A stretch of DNA of 57,308 bases from Bacteroidales bacterium UBA1184 (GCA_002310235.1 DBYO01000019.1:37213-94520), one strand, 5' to 3'; positions 1 through 7,675 are shown, counted from the first letter of the stretch. Notes: generated from the letters alone by a model not told the origin. Made by a program: numbers and translations.

Positions 1-34
1 CAGGGGGTCGTAGGTTCAAGTCCTACCTGGGGAG
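1..34 (+). tRNA. 3' end of a tRNA gene, probably tRNA-Asn
   Basis: The window opens inside a tRNA. A complete T-arm is visible (stem GTAGG/CCTAC around loop TTCAAGT), followed by the 3' acceptor strand CTGGGGA and discriminator G. The next bases are CCG, so CCA is not encoded, as in many Bacteroidetes tRNAs. The acceptor strand implies a 5' end of TCCCCAG, which with the short variable loop resembles asparagine tRNAs. The anticodon lies outside the window, so the identity is inferred. Confidence 0.75.
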
Positions 35-39
35 CCGAA

Positions 40-66
40 AAGCGGACTGAAAAGCCCGCTTTTTTT
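40..66 (+). terminator. Rho-independent terminator after the tRNA
   Basis: A GC-rich hairpin (AGCGG at 41-45 paired with CCGCT at 56-60) is followed at once by a run of seven T. It sits six bases after the tRNA 3' end and ends that transcript. Confidence 0.75.
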
Positions 67-97
67 GTTGATATAACTTCAAGAAAACCAAAGGATA

Positions 98-1081
98 ATG
101 AACATACACCCGATATACTCGAACGAAATTCCCGATTTCATAAAAGAAATTGCCAATACCCCGGCAATGCTCCGTCTCGACGACATCGGCATGAACTGCG
201 GATGCGAATACACTGGTTTCCCGATGTTTGCTGGACTTGAGAAATACTCCCGATACTATCATAGCATTGGTGTTGCCCTTATTGTATGGCACTTTACCCA
301 CGACATTCGCCAAAGCACTGCAGGCTTGCTCCACGACATTTCGTCGCCAGCGTTCGCACACGTCATCGACTTCATGCACGGCGACTACATAACTCAGGAA
401 TCGACCGAAGACGGTACACAGTCAATTATCGAAAAATCAGCCGAAATACAGCAACTGCTGAAGAAATACGGCATGAATACCGCCGAAGTCGCCGACTACC
501 ACCTCTACCCCATTGCCGACAACGACACACCACGACTTTCAGCCGACCGACTGGAATACACTATCGGCAACATCGTAAACTACAAGCTTGCAAGTTACGA
601 AAAGGCCAAGGAACTGTACAACAATCTCATAGTCGGCACAAACGAGGAAAACCAGCCCGAAATAATGTTTACCGACAAGGACAAAGCCTTGGAATTTGCA
701 AAGCTGTCGCTTCAATGCTCGCGCATATACGTTGCCGACGAAGACCGCTACTCCATGCAACGTTTGGCAGAGATCTTAAAGGAATGCATAACCCGCGGAA
801 TAATTGCCGAAAGCGACCTATATCTTGGAGAAACACCAGTAATCGAAAAACTTATGCGCAACGAATTTTCGGCAAGAGAATGGCAAAAATTCAGAAGCTA
901 TTCGACCATAATACACACAGCCGACAATCCCGATTCAAGAGTCATCTACGCCAAGAAACGCCACATCAATCCGTATATCAGCGGACTAGGCAGAGTTGGT
1001 GACGTTTTTTCGGAATACGGAGATGCACTCAAAGAATATTTGGCCGAAAGCCAGGATTATGCAATTTGCGGGAAAGACTAG
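98..1081 (+). CDS. HD-domain phosphohydrolase
   Basis: This 327-residue soluble protein has a clear HD-superfamily metal site. H55 lies in the first helix, the HD pair H79-D80 lies in LLHDISSPAFAH, and a later Asp sits in the ADRLEYT segment near residue 150. HD proteins hydrolyse phosphate esters such as nucleotides or cyclic nucleotides. The first helices recall dGTPase and YfbR-like enzymes, but the substrate cannot be read from the sequence. The gene stands alone behind a tRNA terminator and ends at a TAG that is followed directly by the intergenic repeat cluster. The ATG start follows an A-rich stretch. Confidence 0.8.
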   Translation: MNIHPIYSNEIPDFIKEIANTPAMLRLDDIGMNCGCEYTGFPMFAGLEKYSRYYHSIGVALIVWHFTHDIRQSTAGLLHDISSPAFAHVIDFMHGDYITQESTEDGTQSIIEKSAEIQQLLKKYGMNTAEVADYHLYPIADNDTPRLSADRLEYTIGNIVNYKLASYEKAKELYNNLIVGTNEENQPEIMFTDKDKALEFAKLSLQCSRIYVADEDRYSMQRLAEILKECITRGIIAESDLYLGETPVIEKLMRNEFSAREWQKFRSYSTIIHTADNPDSRVIYAKKRHINPYISGLGRVGDVFSEYGDALKEYLAESQDYAICGKD

Positions 1082-1085
1082 AAGC

Positions 1086-1345
1086 TTCAAGTTTGAAAGT
1101 TTCTGGTTTCTAGTTTCTAGTTTCTGGTTTCGGTTAATACACGACGCAAAGCATTGCGTCGCTACAATCATCAAATTATCAACCTTTAGCTCAGCGAAGC
1201 TAAATCGTCAAATCTTTGAACGTTGAACATGAAACCTGAAACCTGAAACGGCGAAGCCATAGAAACCTAGAAACAGCGAAGCGAGAAACGCCGAAGGCAT
1301 AGAAACTTGAAACTTAGAAACGGCGAAGCCATTGAAACTTGCGTC
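1086..1345. repeat. Intergenic repeat cluster (GAAACTTGAAAC type plus hairpins)
   Basis: The whole space between the HD gene and glsB is low-complexity repeat. It has runs of GTTTCTAGTTTCTGGTTTC and AAACCTGAAAC, the block GGCGAAGCC three times, and an embedded composite hairpin (1141-1228) described separately. Related sequence recurs near 7.7, 18.5, 22.4, 35.8 and 56.7 kb. No gene is visible in it. Confidence 0.8.
1141..1228. repeat. Composite dispersed repeat, copy 1
   Basis: In order this copy holds a hairpin CGACGCAA-AGCA-TTGCGTCG, then CTACAATCAT, then CAAATTATCAACC, a second hairpin TTTAGCT-CAGCGA-AGCTAAA, then TCAAATC and a TTGAACGTTGAAC tail. The same order recurs at 7731-7846 with GGCGCAA/TTGCGCC as the first stem. 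The block CAAATTATCAACCTTTAGCT is identical in both copies. Confidence 0.8.
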
Positions 1346-1348
1346 AGC

Positions 1349-2413
1349 CTATATATTTCGTCCTGCCCTTCTGAGCAATCGTCTTACCTTGCGGAATCGT
1401 TTATTCAGCCAATCCTCTATCATACGTTTTTCCACATCAGGATCAAGCATACCCTCGTTTTTACGCCTTTTTGCGATAGAGAAACGGATATATGCACCTA
1501 TGTGACGACTCTTCTTTTCATGATAGATTGCATCGAACGGAATAAGCAATCCTGTATCCTCAATGTTATTCATCAAGCGATTTACAGCAGTACCAAACAT
1601 TAGCATCTGGGAAGTAATGGAAAAATAGGCCGTTATATTAGGCGGCACATTAACGCCCCTCATTCGGGCAGCCATTTTAAGCAACTTGTAATCCTCGGTC
1701 AAATCATCCTTGTTCACGACGAGATTCATCAATTCGGGATCGGATTTCGGCATCACCGACAAATCATCCCACGGACGGACAAGTTCCTCCTTGTCGCCGA
1801 AATGCTTCCAGAGAAAATGGTAAACCAAATCCCTAACGATATGGTCGTATGAAGGATACATGGTTATCTTGCCGAAGAAATACAGCAGGTTCGGATTCTT
1901 CATTATGATAGCCACCATGCCATCCCATAGATTATCCATCGCATATATGGACTTTGCACCACTCTTGGAACTCTGATATTCGGGAACCACAAAATTGCGT
2001 CCAACTTCCAAAACGTAAGGGAGGTACTCATCGATGAATTTCTGCGAGAAACGGAACTGGTGAGAACTTGCCATAATTGGCTGACCATTCTCATCGAACT
2101 TGGCATCAGAGCCATAGAAAAAGCGATAACCGCCCACAATAGCCTCGTTGTCGGGATCCCAGACGACCAACTGTTTATATGGATTTTCCATCTTGTCGTA
2201 TTCGTCAAGGTCGATGGCATTGCCTGTAGAGCCTCCGGCATCACGGAAAGTCACTTCACGAAGCCTTCCAATCTCGGTGACAACATTGGGGGAATCCTGC
2301 CACGTAACTATATAAAGTTCGTTATGCCCCCTATTCGTATCTTCCAATTTCTTGGATTTTGTAAGTTCGGCCTTAATAAGTTCTACTGGTACGGGATCGA
2401 TTATTGCTTTCAT
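1349..2413 (-). CDS. glsB: GNAT-type N-acyltransferase of glycine/ornithine lipid synthesis (GlsB/OlsB-like)
   Basis: The product has the acyl-homoserine-lactone-synthase-like fold signature of the OlsB/GlsB family. Landmarks are an N-terminal REVTFRDAGGS stretch, the segment VGGYRFFYGS, the conserved EVGRNFVVPEYQ motif and a basic C-terminus. In Bacteroides the GlsB homologue transfers a 3-hydroxyacyl group from acyl-ACP to the amino group of glycine. The partner O-acyltransferase gene lies directly upstream on the same strand, with only 14 bases between its stop and this ATG. An in-frame TTG at 2431 would overlap the upstream stop by 4 bases and add six residues, but ATG is preferred. The amino-acid head group is inferred from Bacteroides, not read from the sequence. 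Confidence 0.82.
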   Translation of the reverse strand: MKAIIDPVPVELIKAELTKSKKLEDTNRGHNELYIVTWQDSPNVVTEIGRLREVTFRDAGGSTGNAIDLDEYDKMENPYKQLVVWDPDNEAIVGGYRFFYGSDAKFDENGQPIMASSHQFRFSQKFIDEYLPYVLEVGRNFVVPEYQSSKSGAKSIYAMDNLWDGMVAIIMKNPNLLYFFGKITMYPSYDHIVRDLVYHFLWKHFGDKEELVRPWDDLSVMPKSDPELMNLVVNKDDLTEDYKLLKMAARMRGVNVPPNITAYFSITSQMLMFGTAVNRLMNNIEDTGLLIPFDAIYHEKKSRHIGAYIRFSIAKRRKNEGMLDPDVEKRMIEDWLNKRFRKVRRLLRRAGRNI

Positions 2414-2427
2414 TGTGATAGGAATTG

Positions 2428-3285
2428 TCAATCAATATATGATGGCCAGGGATTAGAAACTATACCTGCCATCTCGAGCATAGTCTTGTGGGCAAGGTCG
2501 CACATACGTACAGACTCTTCCTTTCTGTTTTTGCTGAGGTCCGGGATTATCGGATCGCCCACATGAATGGTAAGCAGAGGCTCGCCTTTGCCAAACAATT
2601 TGCGCCATCCCGTTCGAGGACGGAACGATATAATCATCGGAACCACTGGCAATGAATATCTATATGCCATATTGAACGCACCTGTTTTGAATGGTCTGAG
2701 CGGGGCATAGAAGTTCCAGCTGCAACTTTCGGGAAATATGTGTATCCATTGCTTCCGTTCATGCAGTTCATTCAATGCCTGTTCAAATTTCCTAAGTCCA
2801 TTGTAGTTATCAGGAATGGCAATGCCGCCTACAGCTTTCATAACAAACCCGTCCTTACCGTTAAACGGCTGCGAATACATTGGAATCCAAGCCTTACGGT
2901 AGCGCATTGCCTGCAGTACGCAAATCATATCCCATCTGTGAACGTGGTTACATATAGTCATCACACCATTGGCAAAGAGTTTGCGATTTTTACGTATTTT
3001 ATCACGACCTTCAATCCTAAGGCCAAAGCGGATACGGTTTAGCGGGAAAGCCACAAACCATGCAACAAAATACATAAACGTATTCAACATTTTGAATTTA
3101 AACGACTTATCGAGATATGTATAAGTTTCATCAAACTTTATGTCCCTTTTCTTTCCTCGAATGGCAGCCATTCTTGTGAACGGATTATCACCAGAAAAAT
3201 CAGCTACTGGCTCTGGAACATATACATCTTCCCTAACCTTGAAATCGCGATAAGCCGGACCAAACGAAGAATAATCCTTTACCAT
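2428..3285 (-). CDS. glsA: PlsC-family O-acyltransferase of glycine/ornithine lipid synthesis (GlsA-like)
   Basis: This 285-residue lysophospholipid-acyltransferase-like protein has the catalytic HX4D box (H114-V-H-R-W-D119) and an FPES block at 184-187, which contributes to acceptor binding in this family. A hydrophobic stretch near residues 67-85 probably sits in the membrane interface. It should add the second acyl chain to the hydroxyl of the N-acylated amino acid made by the downstream GlsB-like enzyme. Pairing of exactly these two families is the hallmark of the Bacteroidetes glycine-lipid pathway. A TACTTTTG promoter element lies just upstream. Confidence 0.82.
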   Translation of the reverse strand: MVKDYSSFGPAYRDFKVREDVYVPEPVADFSGDNPFTRMAAIRGKKRDIKFDETYTYLDKSFKFKMLNTFMYFVAWFVAFPLNRIRFGLRIEGRDKIRKNRKLFANGVMTICNHVHRWDMICVLQAMRYRKAWIPMYSQPFNGKDGFVMKAVGGIAIPDNYNGLRKFEQALNELHERKQWIHIFPESCSWNFYAPLRPFKTGAFNMAYRYSLPVVPMIISFRPRTGWRKLFGKGEPLLTIHVGDPIIPDLSKNRKEESVRMCDLAHKTMLEMAGIVSNPWPSYID

Positions 3286-3307
3286 ACTAAGAGTCTAAAT
3301 CATAATG

Positions 3308-3315
3308 CAAAAGTA
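3308..3315 (-). promoter_or_regulatory. Bacteroidetes -7 promoter element for glsA-glsB
   Basis: Read on the minus strand, TACTTTTG matches TAnnTTTG and lies 22 bases upstream of the glsA ATG in otherwise AT-rich sequence. Confidence 0.6.
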
Positions 3316-3360
3316 CAAAAAAAATGCCTTATAAAATACAATATTGTTCATCAAAAAACA

Positions 3361-3395
3361 TAATTAGGGGATGAGTTGCTCCCATCCCCTAATTA
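3361..3395 (-). terminator. Terminator of the vanX-like gene
   Basis: A perfect 13-bp inverted repeat (TAATTAGGGGATG / CATCCCCTAATTA, 9-base loop) follows the stop codon. On the minus strand it is succeeded by a T-rich stretch. Confidence 0.65.
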
Positions 3396-3426
3396 TGCAT
3401 AATATTGCGTATCTTGTTGAAAATCC

Positions 3427-4200
3427 CTACTCTATCGGGAATGTAAAATATGTATTTGGATATGGTTCGTTCTTGAGTACAAAATGCCACCATTCGGTGC
3501 TTATGCCTCTGAAGCCGTGACGCAGCATGGCATCGCGCAGAATCATACGATTCTTGTGCTGTTCGGAAGTTACACCAGGATAGTCGGGATGGCTTTCTTC
3601 GCCTAGCCAATCGAACGGTGAACCCATATCAACCTCTTTTTCGGTATTCATGTCGAAAAGAGTAAGGTCGATTGTAGAACCGCAGGTATGTCTGCTTTTC
3701 TTTGCAATGTAACCTTCCTCGAACAGACGAGGCTTATCAATATCCGGATAGAAATAGCGTTTCATAAGAGTGTCGGAAGCTTCTTGCGACCAGCGAACGA
3801 AATGATCGACAGCACATTGCGGACGATATGCATCGAAAATCTTCAGGCGGTAGCCCATAGCCTTTACATCGTCGCTAACTGCCTTTAGACTGTCGGCTGC
3901 TTCCTTGGTAAGGTAAGCGATAGGCGCATTGTAACCATCGACGCGCACACCCATGAAGTTAAATGTACTGAAATAACGTATTTCCAGAATTGCATCGGGA
4001 ACAACGTCGGTAACGACTACAAAACCATTTTTCGAAGCTTCGGACACAGTGGTATCTGACGATGCTTCTTCTGATACAACTTCTTCTTTTACTGCATTTT
4101 CGTTTTCCGATGCAGCAACATTTTCCTTGTTCTGGCATGATACTGCCATTACACTAAATATCAAGGAAATAATAACACTAAACAAACATTTTGTATTCAT
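3427..4200 (-). CDS. D-Ala-D-Ala dipeptidase (VanX/DdpX family) lipoprotein
   Basis: This is a zinc D,D-dipeptidase of the M15D family. The zinc ligands are seen as H171 and D178 in SRHTCGSTID and H239 in STEWWHF, with E236 as catalytic base. The DAYRP motif carries the substrate-contacting arginine R126. The N-terminus is a lipoprotein signal (hydrophobic core, Cys22 in AVSC) followed by an acidic, Ser/Glu-rich linker to about residue 57, so the enzyme is probably anchored in the periplasm. Nothing nearby resembles a van resistance cluster, so a role in peptidoglycan dipeptide recycling is more likely than vancomycin resistance. Confidence 0.87.
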   Translation of the reverse strand: MNTKCLFSVIISLIFSVMAVSCQNKENVAASENENAVKEEVVSEEASSDTTVSEASKNGFVVVTDVVPDAILEIRYFSTFNFMGVRVDGYNAPIAYLTKEAADSLKAVSDDVKAMGYRLKIFDAYRPQCAVDHFVRWSQEASDTLMKRYFYPDIDKPRLFEEGYIAKKSRHTCGSTIDLTLFDMNTEKEVDMGSPFDWLGEESHPDYPGVTSEQHKNRMILRDAMLRHGFRGISTEWWHFVLKNEPYPNTYFTFPIE

Positions 4201-4225
4201 CTTTCTAACAAATAAATTTACGCGA

Positions 4226-4233
4226 CAAAATTA
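4226..4233 (-). promoter_or_regulatory. -7 promoter element for the vanX-like gene
   Basis: TAATTTTG on the minus strand matches TAnnTTTG, 25 bases upstream of the ATG. Confidence 0.6.
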
Positions 4234-4269
4234 TTCATTTCCTAGCAATATACCAAGAACTCGGCGAGT

Positions 4270-4722
4270 TTACCTGCACAACCTTTCAATTACAGCACCA
4301 TGCTGCGGAAACTCGCGCAACAAGTCTTCTTTTTTTGCCAGTTCGAAATTATCGAATTTGAACGCAGGTGCCACCGCACAACCGACAAGCGAAAAGCCTT
4401 TCTTGCCAGGCAATTCCGCTGCAAACCAGTATTCCGGCTCGATGACGACTTGCATTTCATCGTCGGCAAACAAATGACGCACCGACAACTCCCCTGCGGG
4501 TGAAATAACATAAATATCAAGTGGTTGACCAGCATGGTAGTACCAAATCTCAACAACTCCGTGCAACCTATGGAAAGCCGAGAAATCGTCATCGCAAAGC
4601 ATATAATATATGGTGGAGATTTTCTTTTCCCCACTTTCATCATTGCCATAAACCTGACGGTAGTATCCGCCTTCGGGATGTGGCATAAGGTTAAGTTTTT
4701 CAATGTAATGCTTATAATCCAT
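4270..4722 (-). CDS. DUF985 cupin family protein
   Basis: This small single-domain cupin of about 150 residues begins with the characteristic LMPHPEGGYYRQVY segment and continues with STIYYMLCDDDFSAFHRLHGVVEIWYYHAG, which holds likely metal-binding His and Glu residues. The family function is not established. Members have been linked to sugar or small-molecule binding. The ATG at 4722 is chosen over an in-frame TTG eight codons upstream because the -7 element TATTTTTG overlaps that TTG. It stands as a single gene. Confidence 0.8.
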   Translation of the reverse strand: MDYKHYIEKLNLMPHPEGGYYRQVYGNDESGEKKISTIYYMLCDDDFSAFHRLHGVVEIWYYHAGQPLDIYVISPAGELSVRHLFADDEMQVVIEPEYWFAAELPGKKGFSLVGCAVAPAFKFDNFELAKKEDLLREFPQHGAVIERLCR

Positions 4723-4743
4723 TGCGCTATATAAATTTATTTG

Positions 4744-4751
4744 CAAAAATA
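4744..4751 (-). promoter_or_regulatory. -7 promoter element for the DUF985 gene
   Basis: TATTTTTG on the minus strand lies 21 bases upstream of the ATG. Confidence 0.55.
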
Positions 4752-4808
4752 CATAAATTATTTATTTTCAAGGACGTACAATCCTACAAAAAAGTACATA
4801 TTTACATT

Positions 4809-4873
4809 TTTCGGTGATTAGCACAATTATTCACCGAAATTTTTTCGGCGAATATAGCATTTATTTACCGAAA
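4809..4873. promoter_or_regulatory. Tandem inverted-repeat operator upstream of fic
   Basis: Two related palindromes lie in tandem. The first is perfect: TTTCGGTGA (4809-4817) and TCACCGAAA (4831-4839), separated by 13 bases. The second is TTTCGGCGAA (4843-4852) with TTTACCGAAA (4864-4873), imperfect and 11 bases apart. The second overlaps the expected -33 region of the fic promoter, the classic place for a repressor. The regulator is not identified. Binding by the Fic protein's own C-terminal helix-turn-helix is a possible but unproven option. Confidence 0.6.
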
Positions 4874-4878
4874 AGCAT

Positions 4879-4886
4879 TAATTTTG
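4879..4886 (+). promoter_or_regulatory. -7 promoter element for fic
   Basis: TAATTTTG lies 16 bases before the fic ATG and directly after the tandem palindromes. Confidence 0.6.
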
Positions 4887-4902
4887 CAAAAAAAATAAAA
4901 CC

Positions 4903-5994
4903 ATGTATTTGCACGAACATACCGACTGGTGGAAATTTCGTTACGACACTGCATCCGTTATCAACAAATTAGCGGAGGTGAGATTATTGCAGGGCAAAAT
5001 ACTTGGAAACTTATCATCCATAGGCTTTTCACAACAGAACGAGGCACAATTGACAAACCTCTCGATCGAAATTGTAAAATCCTCAGAAATTGAAGGAGAA
5101 TCGATTAATCTTGAGCAGGTTAGATCATCAATAGCACAACGACTTGGCTTACAAATATCAGGAACAACAAACTCGTCAAGATATATTGACGGGGTTGTGG
5201 AAATGATAATGGATGCAACACAAAAATACAACTCTCCGCTTTCTGACGAAAGGTTATTTGGCTGGCACAACGTCTTGTTTCCGACAGGAATGAGCGGACT
5301 ATACCCTATAGATGTAGCAAAGTACCGCACCCACGAAATGCAAGTAGTTTCTGGTGCAATGGGACACGAAAAAGTTCACTATCAAGCGCCTTCCCCAGAC
5401 AGGGTAAAAATAGAAATGAACCGCTTGATAAACTGGGTTAATACAGACAATGTGACAGATGCTGTTATTAATGCAGCAATTATACATTTATGGTTCATTA
5501 CCATCCATCCATTCGATGACGGAAACGGTAGAATAGCAAGAGCCCTAACCGAAATGATGCTATCTAGAGCTGATGGTACACCTATGCGATTTTACAGCAT
5601 GTCGAACCAAATACAAGCCGACAAGAAGAATTACTATAATATACTTGAGCGAACACAAAGAGGCAACGGCGACATAACCGAATGGATATTATGGTTTTTG
5701 GAATGCATGAAAAAATCTCTGTTAGCCACAGAAGACACATTATCATCGGTACTATCAAAAGCGCATTTCTGGGAGAAGCATTCTGAAACCGATTTAAATG
5801 CTAGGCAAAAAAAACTTATCAATATGCTATTCGGAGATTTCTTTGGAAAACTAACAACAGGCAAATGGGCTAAAACTGCAAAATGCTCAACTGATACAGC
5901 ACTGAACGACATCAACGATCTTGTCAACAAAGGCATACTTGTAAAAAACAAAGAAGGTGGACGAAGCACAAATTACTCATTAGCAGACAAATAA
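4903..5994 (+). CDS. Fic family AMP-transferase with intrinsic inhibitory motif
   Basis: This 363-residue Fic protein has the active-site motif HPFDDGNGRIAR at residues 202-213 (H202 catalytic). Its own N-terminal inhibitory helix carries the (S/T)xxxE(G/N) signature (S60...E64-G65 in SSEIEGE), making it a class II Fic. The N-terminal 80 residues match the helical DUF4172-type cap. The last ~70 residues (KLTTGKWAKTAKCSTDTALNDINDLVNKGIL) read as a winged helix, which may bind DNA or targets. Family members AMPylate protein hydroxyl groups. The target here is unknown. No separate antitoxin gene is present, fitting self-inhibition. Two tandem palindromes sit at its promoter. Confidence 0.88.
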   Translation: MYLHEHTDWWKFRYDTASVINKLAEVRLLQGKILGNLSSIGFSQQNEAQLTNLSIEIVKSSEIEGESINLEQVRSSIAQRLGLQISGTTNSSRYIDGVVEMIMDATQKYNSPLSDERLFGWHNVLFPTGMSGLYPIDVAKYRTHEMQVVSGAMGHEKVHYQAPSPDRVKIEMNRLINWVNTDNVTDAVINAAIIHLWFITIHPFDDGNGRIARALTEMMLSRADGTPMRFYSMSNQIQADKKNYYNILERTQRGNGDITEWILWFLECMKKSLLATEDTLSSVLSKAHFWEKHSETDLNARQKKLINMLFGDFFGKLTTGKWAKTAKCSTDTALNDINDLVNKGILVKNKEGGRSTNYSLADK

Positions 5995-6007
5995 GAAATA
6001 GACTTCG

Positions 6008-7090
6008 TCATTCAACATCTGCCCCACTAATCATCTGATACTGACACATTTTCAACTCGCCATTCTCGTCTCGGAGATGCATACCATTGCCCTGGCAATA
6101 ACGCCAAACCTTGCACGACTTGCAGTCGCCCGTACGCATCCATTTGCGGTTGCGGAACTTCTCGAAGCGTTTTTCCCACACCTCCCAGAACGAATCGGCA
6201 TAGATATTGCCCTGATTGTAGTCGCTACGTATGCTAAGGCAGCCCGAAATGGCGCCATCGGCACGAATTGAAGCAACATTCACGCCCGAACTGCAGTTGA
6301 AATACTTGCGCCTAACCTCGCCCTCGTAGCGACCGAGAAATCCGTCGCAGGCATAACTGGCATCTATGCGACCTTCCAATCTAGTCAACTTTATGAAATC
6401 CATCATCTGCACAAACTCCTCGTTGCTTAGGCGCAATTCGGGGTCACTGGCGGCACGTCCCGAGGGGAACACGCTGAATAACCGCCACTTTCGCACACCG
6501 TTTTCGATCAGAAAATCGCGAAATTCGGGCAAATATTTTATTGTGCGCTTGTTCACGCAGGTGATGACGTCCCACACTAACCCATTCTGCTTTTTCAAAG
6601 CCTCGATAGCACGCATTGCATTTGCAAAACTAGCTTCGTTTCCACGCATCCAGTTGTGGTCGTCTGAAAAGCCGTCGAGACTTATTGCTATGGAACGCAA
6701 ACCATTACGCACGAGTTCAGCAAGTTTTTCATCGGTGAGCAGCATGCCGTTTGTAACCATTCCCCAGATGAATCCACGCTCGGTAATTGCCCGTCCGCAT
6801 TCGGCAATGTCGGCACGCACAAGTGGTTCGCCACCTGTTGTAATCACCATAATATCATAAGGGGAAACGTGAGCTTTTATATCGTCGAGAACTTTCACAA
6901 AATCGGCAAGTGGCATATCATCCTGCTGCGAAACCACACGGCAATCGCTTCCGCAGTGACGGCAGTTGAGGTTGCAGCGCAGAGTGCATTCCCAGAAAAG
7001 CTGGTGGAGACGGTGCTCGTCGGCACGAAGCGAAAGCACTGCACGGTTGAGTTCGAGCGAAAGTCGTTTATATAGAGAGAATTCAGACAC
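6008..7090 (-). CDS. Radical SAM/SPASM protein paired with a lipoprotein
   Basis: This 360-residue radical SAM enzyme has the cluster motif C39-x3-C43-x2-C46 (CNLNCRHC), a GGEP motif at 86-89 for SAM binding, and a C-terminal SPASM domain. The SPASM cysteines fall at 266, 284, 323, 326, 332 and 349, with C248 just before, in the spacing of auxiliary Fe-S clusters. SPASM enzymes usually modify peptides or proteins (thioether or C-C links, Cys/Ser oxidation). It starts with GTG only two bases after the stop of the lipoprotein gene, so translation is probably coupled. From memory it resembles the Bacteroidetes family named for co-occurring with a small lipoprotein (TIGR04133 with TIGR04134). That assignment was not checked. 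The substrate is inferred to be the neighbouring lipoprotein. Confidence 0.85.
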   Translation of the reverse strand: MSEFSLYKRLSLELNRAVLSLRADEHRLHQLFWECTLRCNLNCRHCGSDCRVVSQQDDMPLADFVKVLDDIKAHVSPYDIMVITTGGEPLVRADIAECGRAITERGFIWGMVTNGMLLTDEKLAELVRNGLRSIAISLDGFSDDHNWMRGNEASFANAMRAIEALKKQNGLVWDVITCVNKRTIKYLPEFRDFLIENGVRKWRLFSVFPSGRAASDPELRLSNEEFVQMMDFIKLTRLEGRIDASYACDGFLGRYEGEVRRKYFNCSSGVNVASIRADGAISGCLSIRSDYNQGNIYADSFWEVWEKRFEKFRNRKWMRTGDCKSCKVWRYCQGNGMHLRDENGELKMCQYQMISGADVE

Positions 7091-7092
7091 TT

Positions 7093-7641
7093 TTAACGGT
7101 TATTCTGAACATTTTGTATTTCTTCATCGATTTTTTCAATCTCATGCTGCAGAGAATCACGATTTTCGCGCAATTTCTTGTTCCGATTGTTATATTTATT
7201 AATCATCTCGGGCGGACCGTAAACTTTTGCACCCGACCTAGTGTTAACAGTTTCATCTATAGCATCCAAGCGTTCCTTAAGAGAATCTTTTTCCGACTGC
7301 AGCATTTTTAGGAGTTCATTCTGCAACGAATCGGCTTCGTGACGCAATTCGCGCGTATGAGCACTGTACTCCTGAAGAACTTCCGGCGAGCCATACACGC
7401 ACGACATTTCACGATCCTTGATTACCGCGCGCAATTTCTCGAGACGAGCCTGCAATTCTGCACGGCGAGCACTTATCGAATCCTTGGGTATGGCTGCATT
7501 TTCGTTTTCGCCAAGTTCATCATTGTCGGCTGGCGGCACAGCTTCGGCACTTTCGGATGTGCGTTTTGTTGACGTGCATGCCGCAACTACTGCGGTAGCC
7601 AGCGCGAGTATTCCAATCCAAGTCTTCTTTACTATCTTCAT
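7093..7641 (-). CDS. Small lipoprotein with duplicated VYGxPE motif, partner of the radical SAM enzyme
   Basis: The 182-residue product has a signal peptide ending in VVAAC (Cys22 lipidated), a disordered acidic stretch to about residue 55, then helical Glu/Lys/Arg-rich sequence likely to form coiled coils. Two copies of one ~30-residue unit stand out. Residues 81-110 start CVYGSPEVLQEY and residues 139-168 start KVYGPPEMINKY; both continue with a Leu-Arg...Asp-Ser-Leu-Gln helix. Conservation of the Tyr-Gly-x-Pro turn in both copies, next to a SPASM radical SAM gene two bases downstream, suggests that it is the site modified. The ATG at 7641 is chosen because the signal peptide begins there and a TATCTTTG promoter element precedes it. 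Confidence 0.8.
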   Translation of the reverse strand: MKIVKKTWIGILALATAVVAACTSTKRTSESAEAVPPADNDELGENENAAIPKDSISARRAELQARLEKLRAVIKDREMSCVYGSPEVLQEYSAHTRELRHEADSLQNELLKMLQSEKDSLKERLDAIDETVNTRSGAKVYGPPEMINKYNNRNKKLRENRDSLQHEIEKIDEEIQNVQNNR

Positions 7642-7661
7642 GGTTGTACAATTACGAAATG

Positions 7662-7669
7662 CAAAGATA
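7662..7669 (-). promoter_or_regulatory. -7 promoter element for the lipoprotein-radical SAM operon
   Basis: TATCTTTG on the minus strand lies 20 bases before the lipoprotein ATG. Confidence 0.6.
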
Positions 7670-7675
7670 ATGTAA

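Noticed and set aside
1086..1345. Repeat cluster considered as a CRISPR array.
   Set aside because: Units are 6-25 bases, irregular in spacing and without unique spacers of constant length. No cas genes are present.
3427..4200. VanX-like dipeptidase as part of a vancomycin-resistance cluster.
   Set aside because: No vanH, vanA/B-type ligase or VanRS genes are nearby, and the protein is a lipoprotein outside the cytoplasm. A recycling role fits better.
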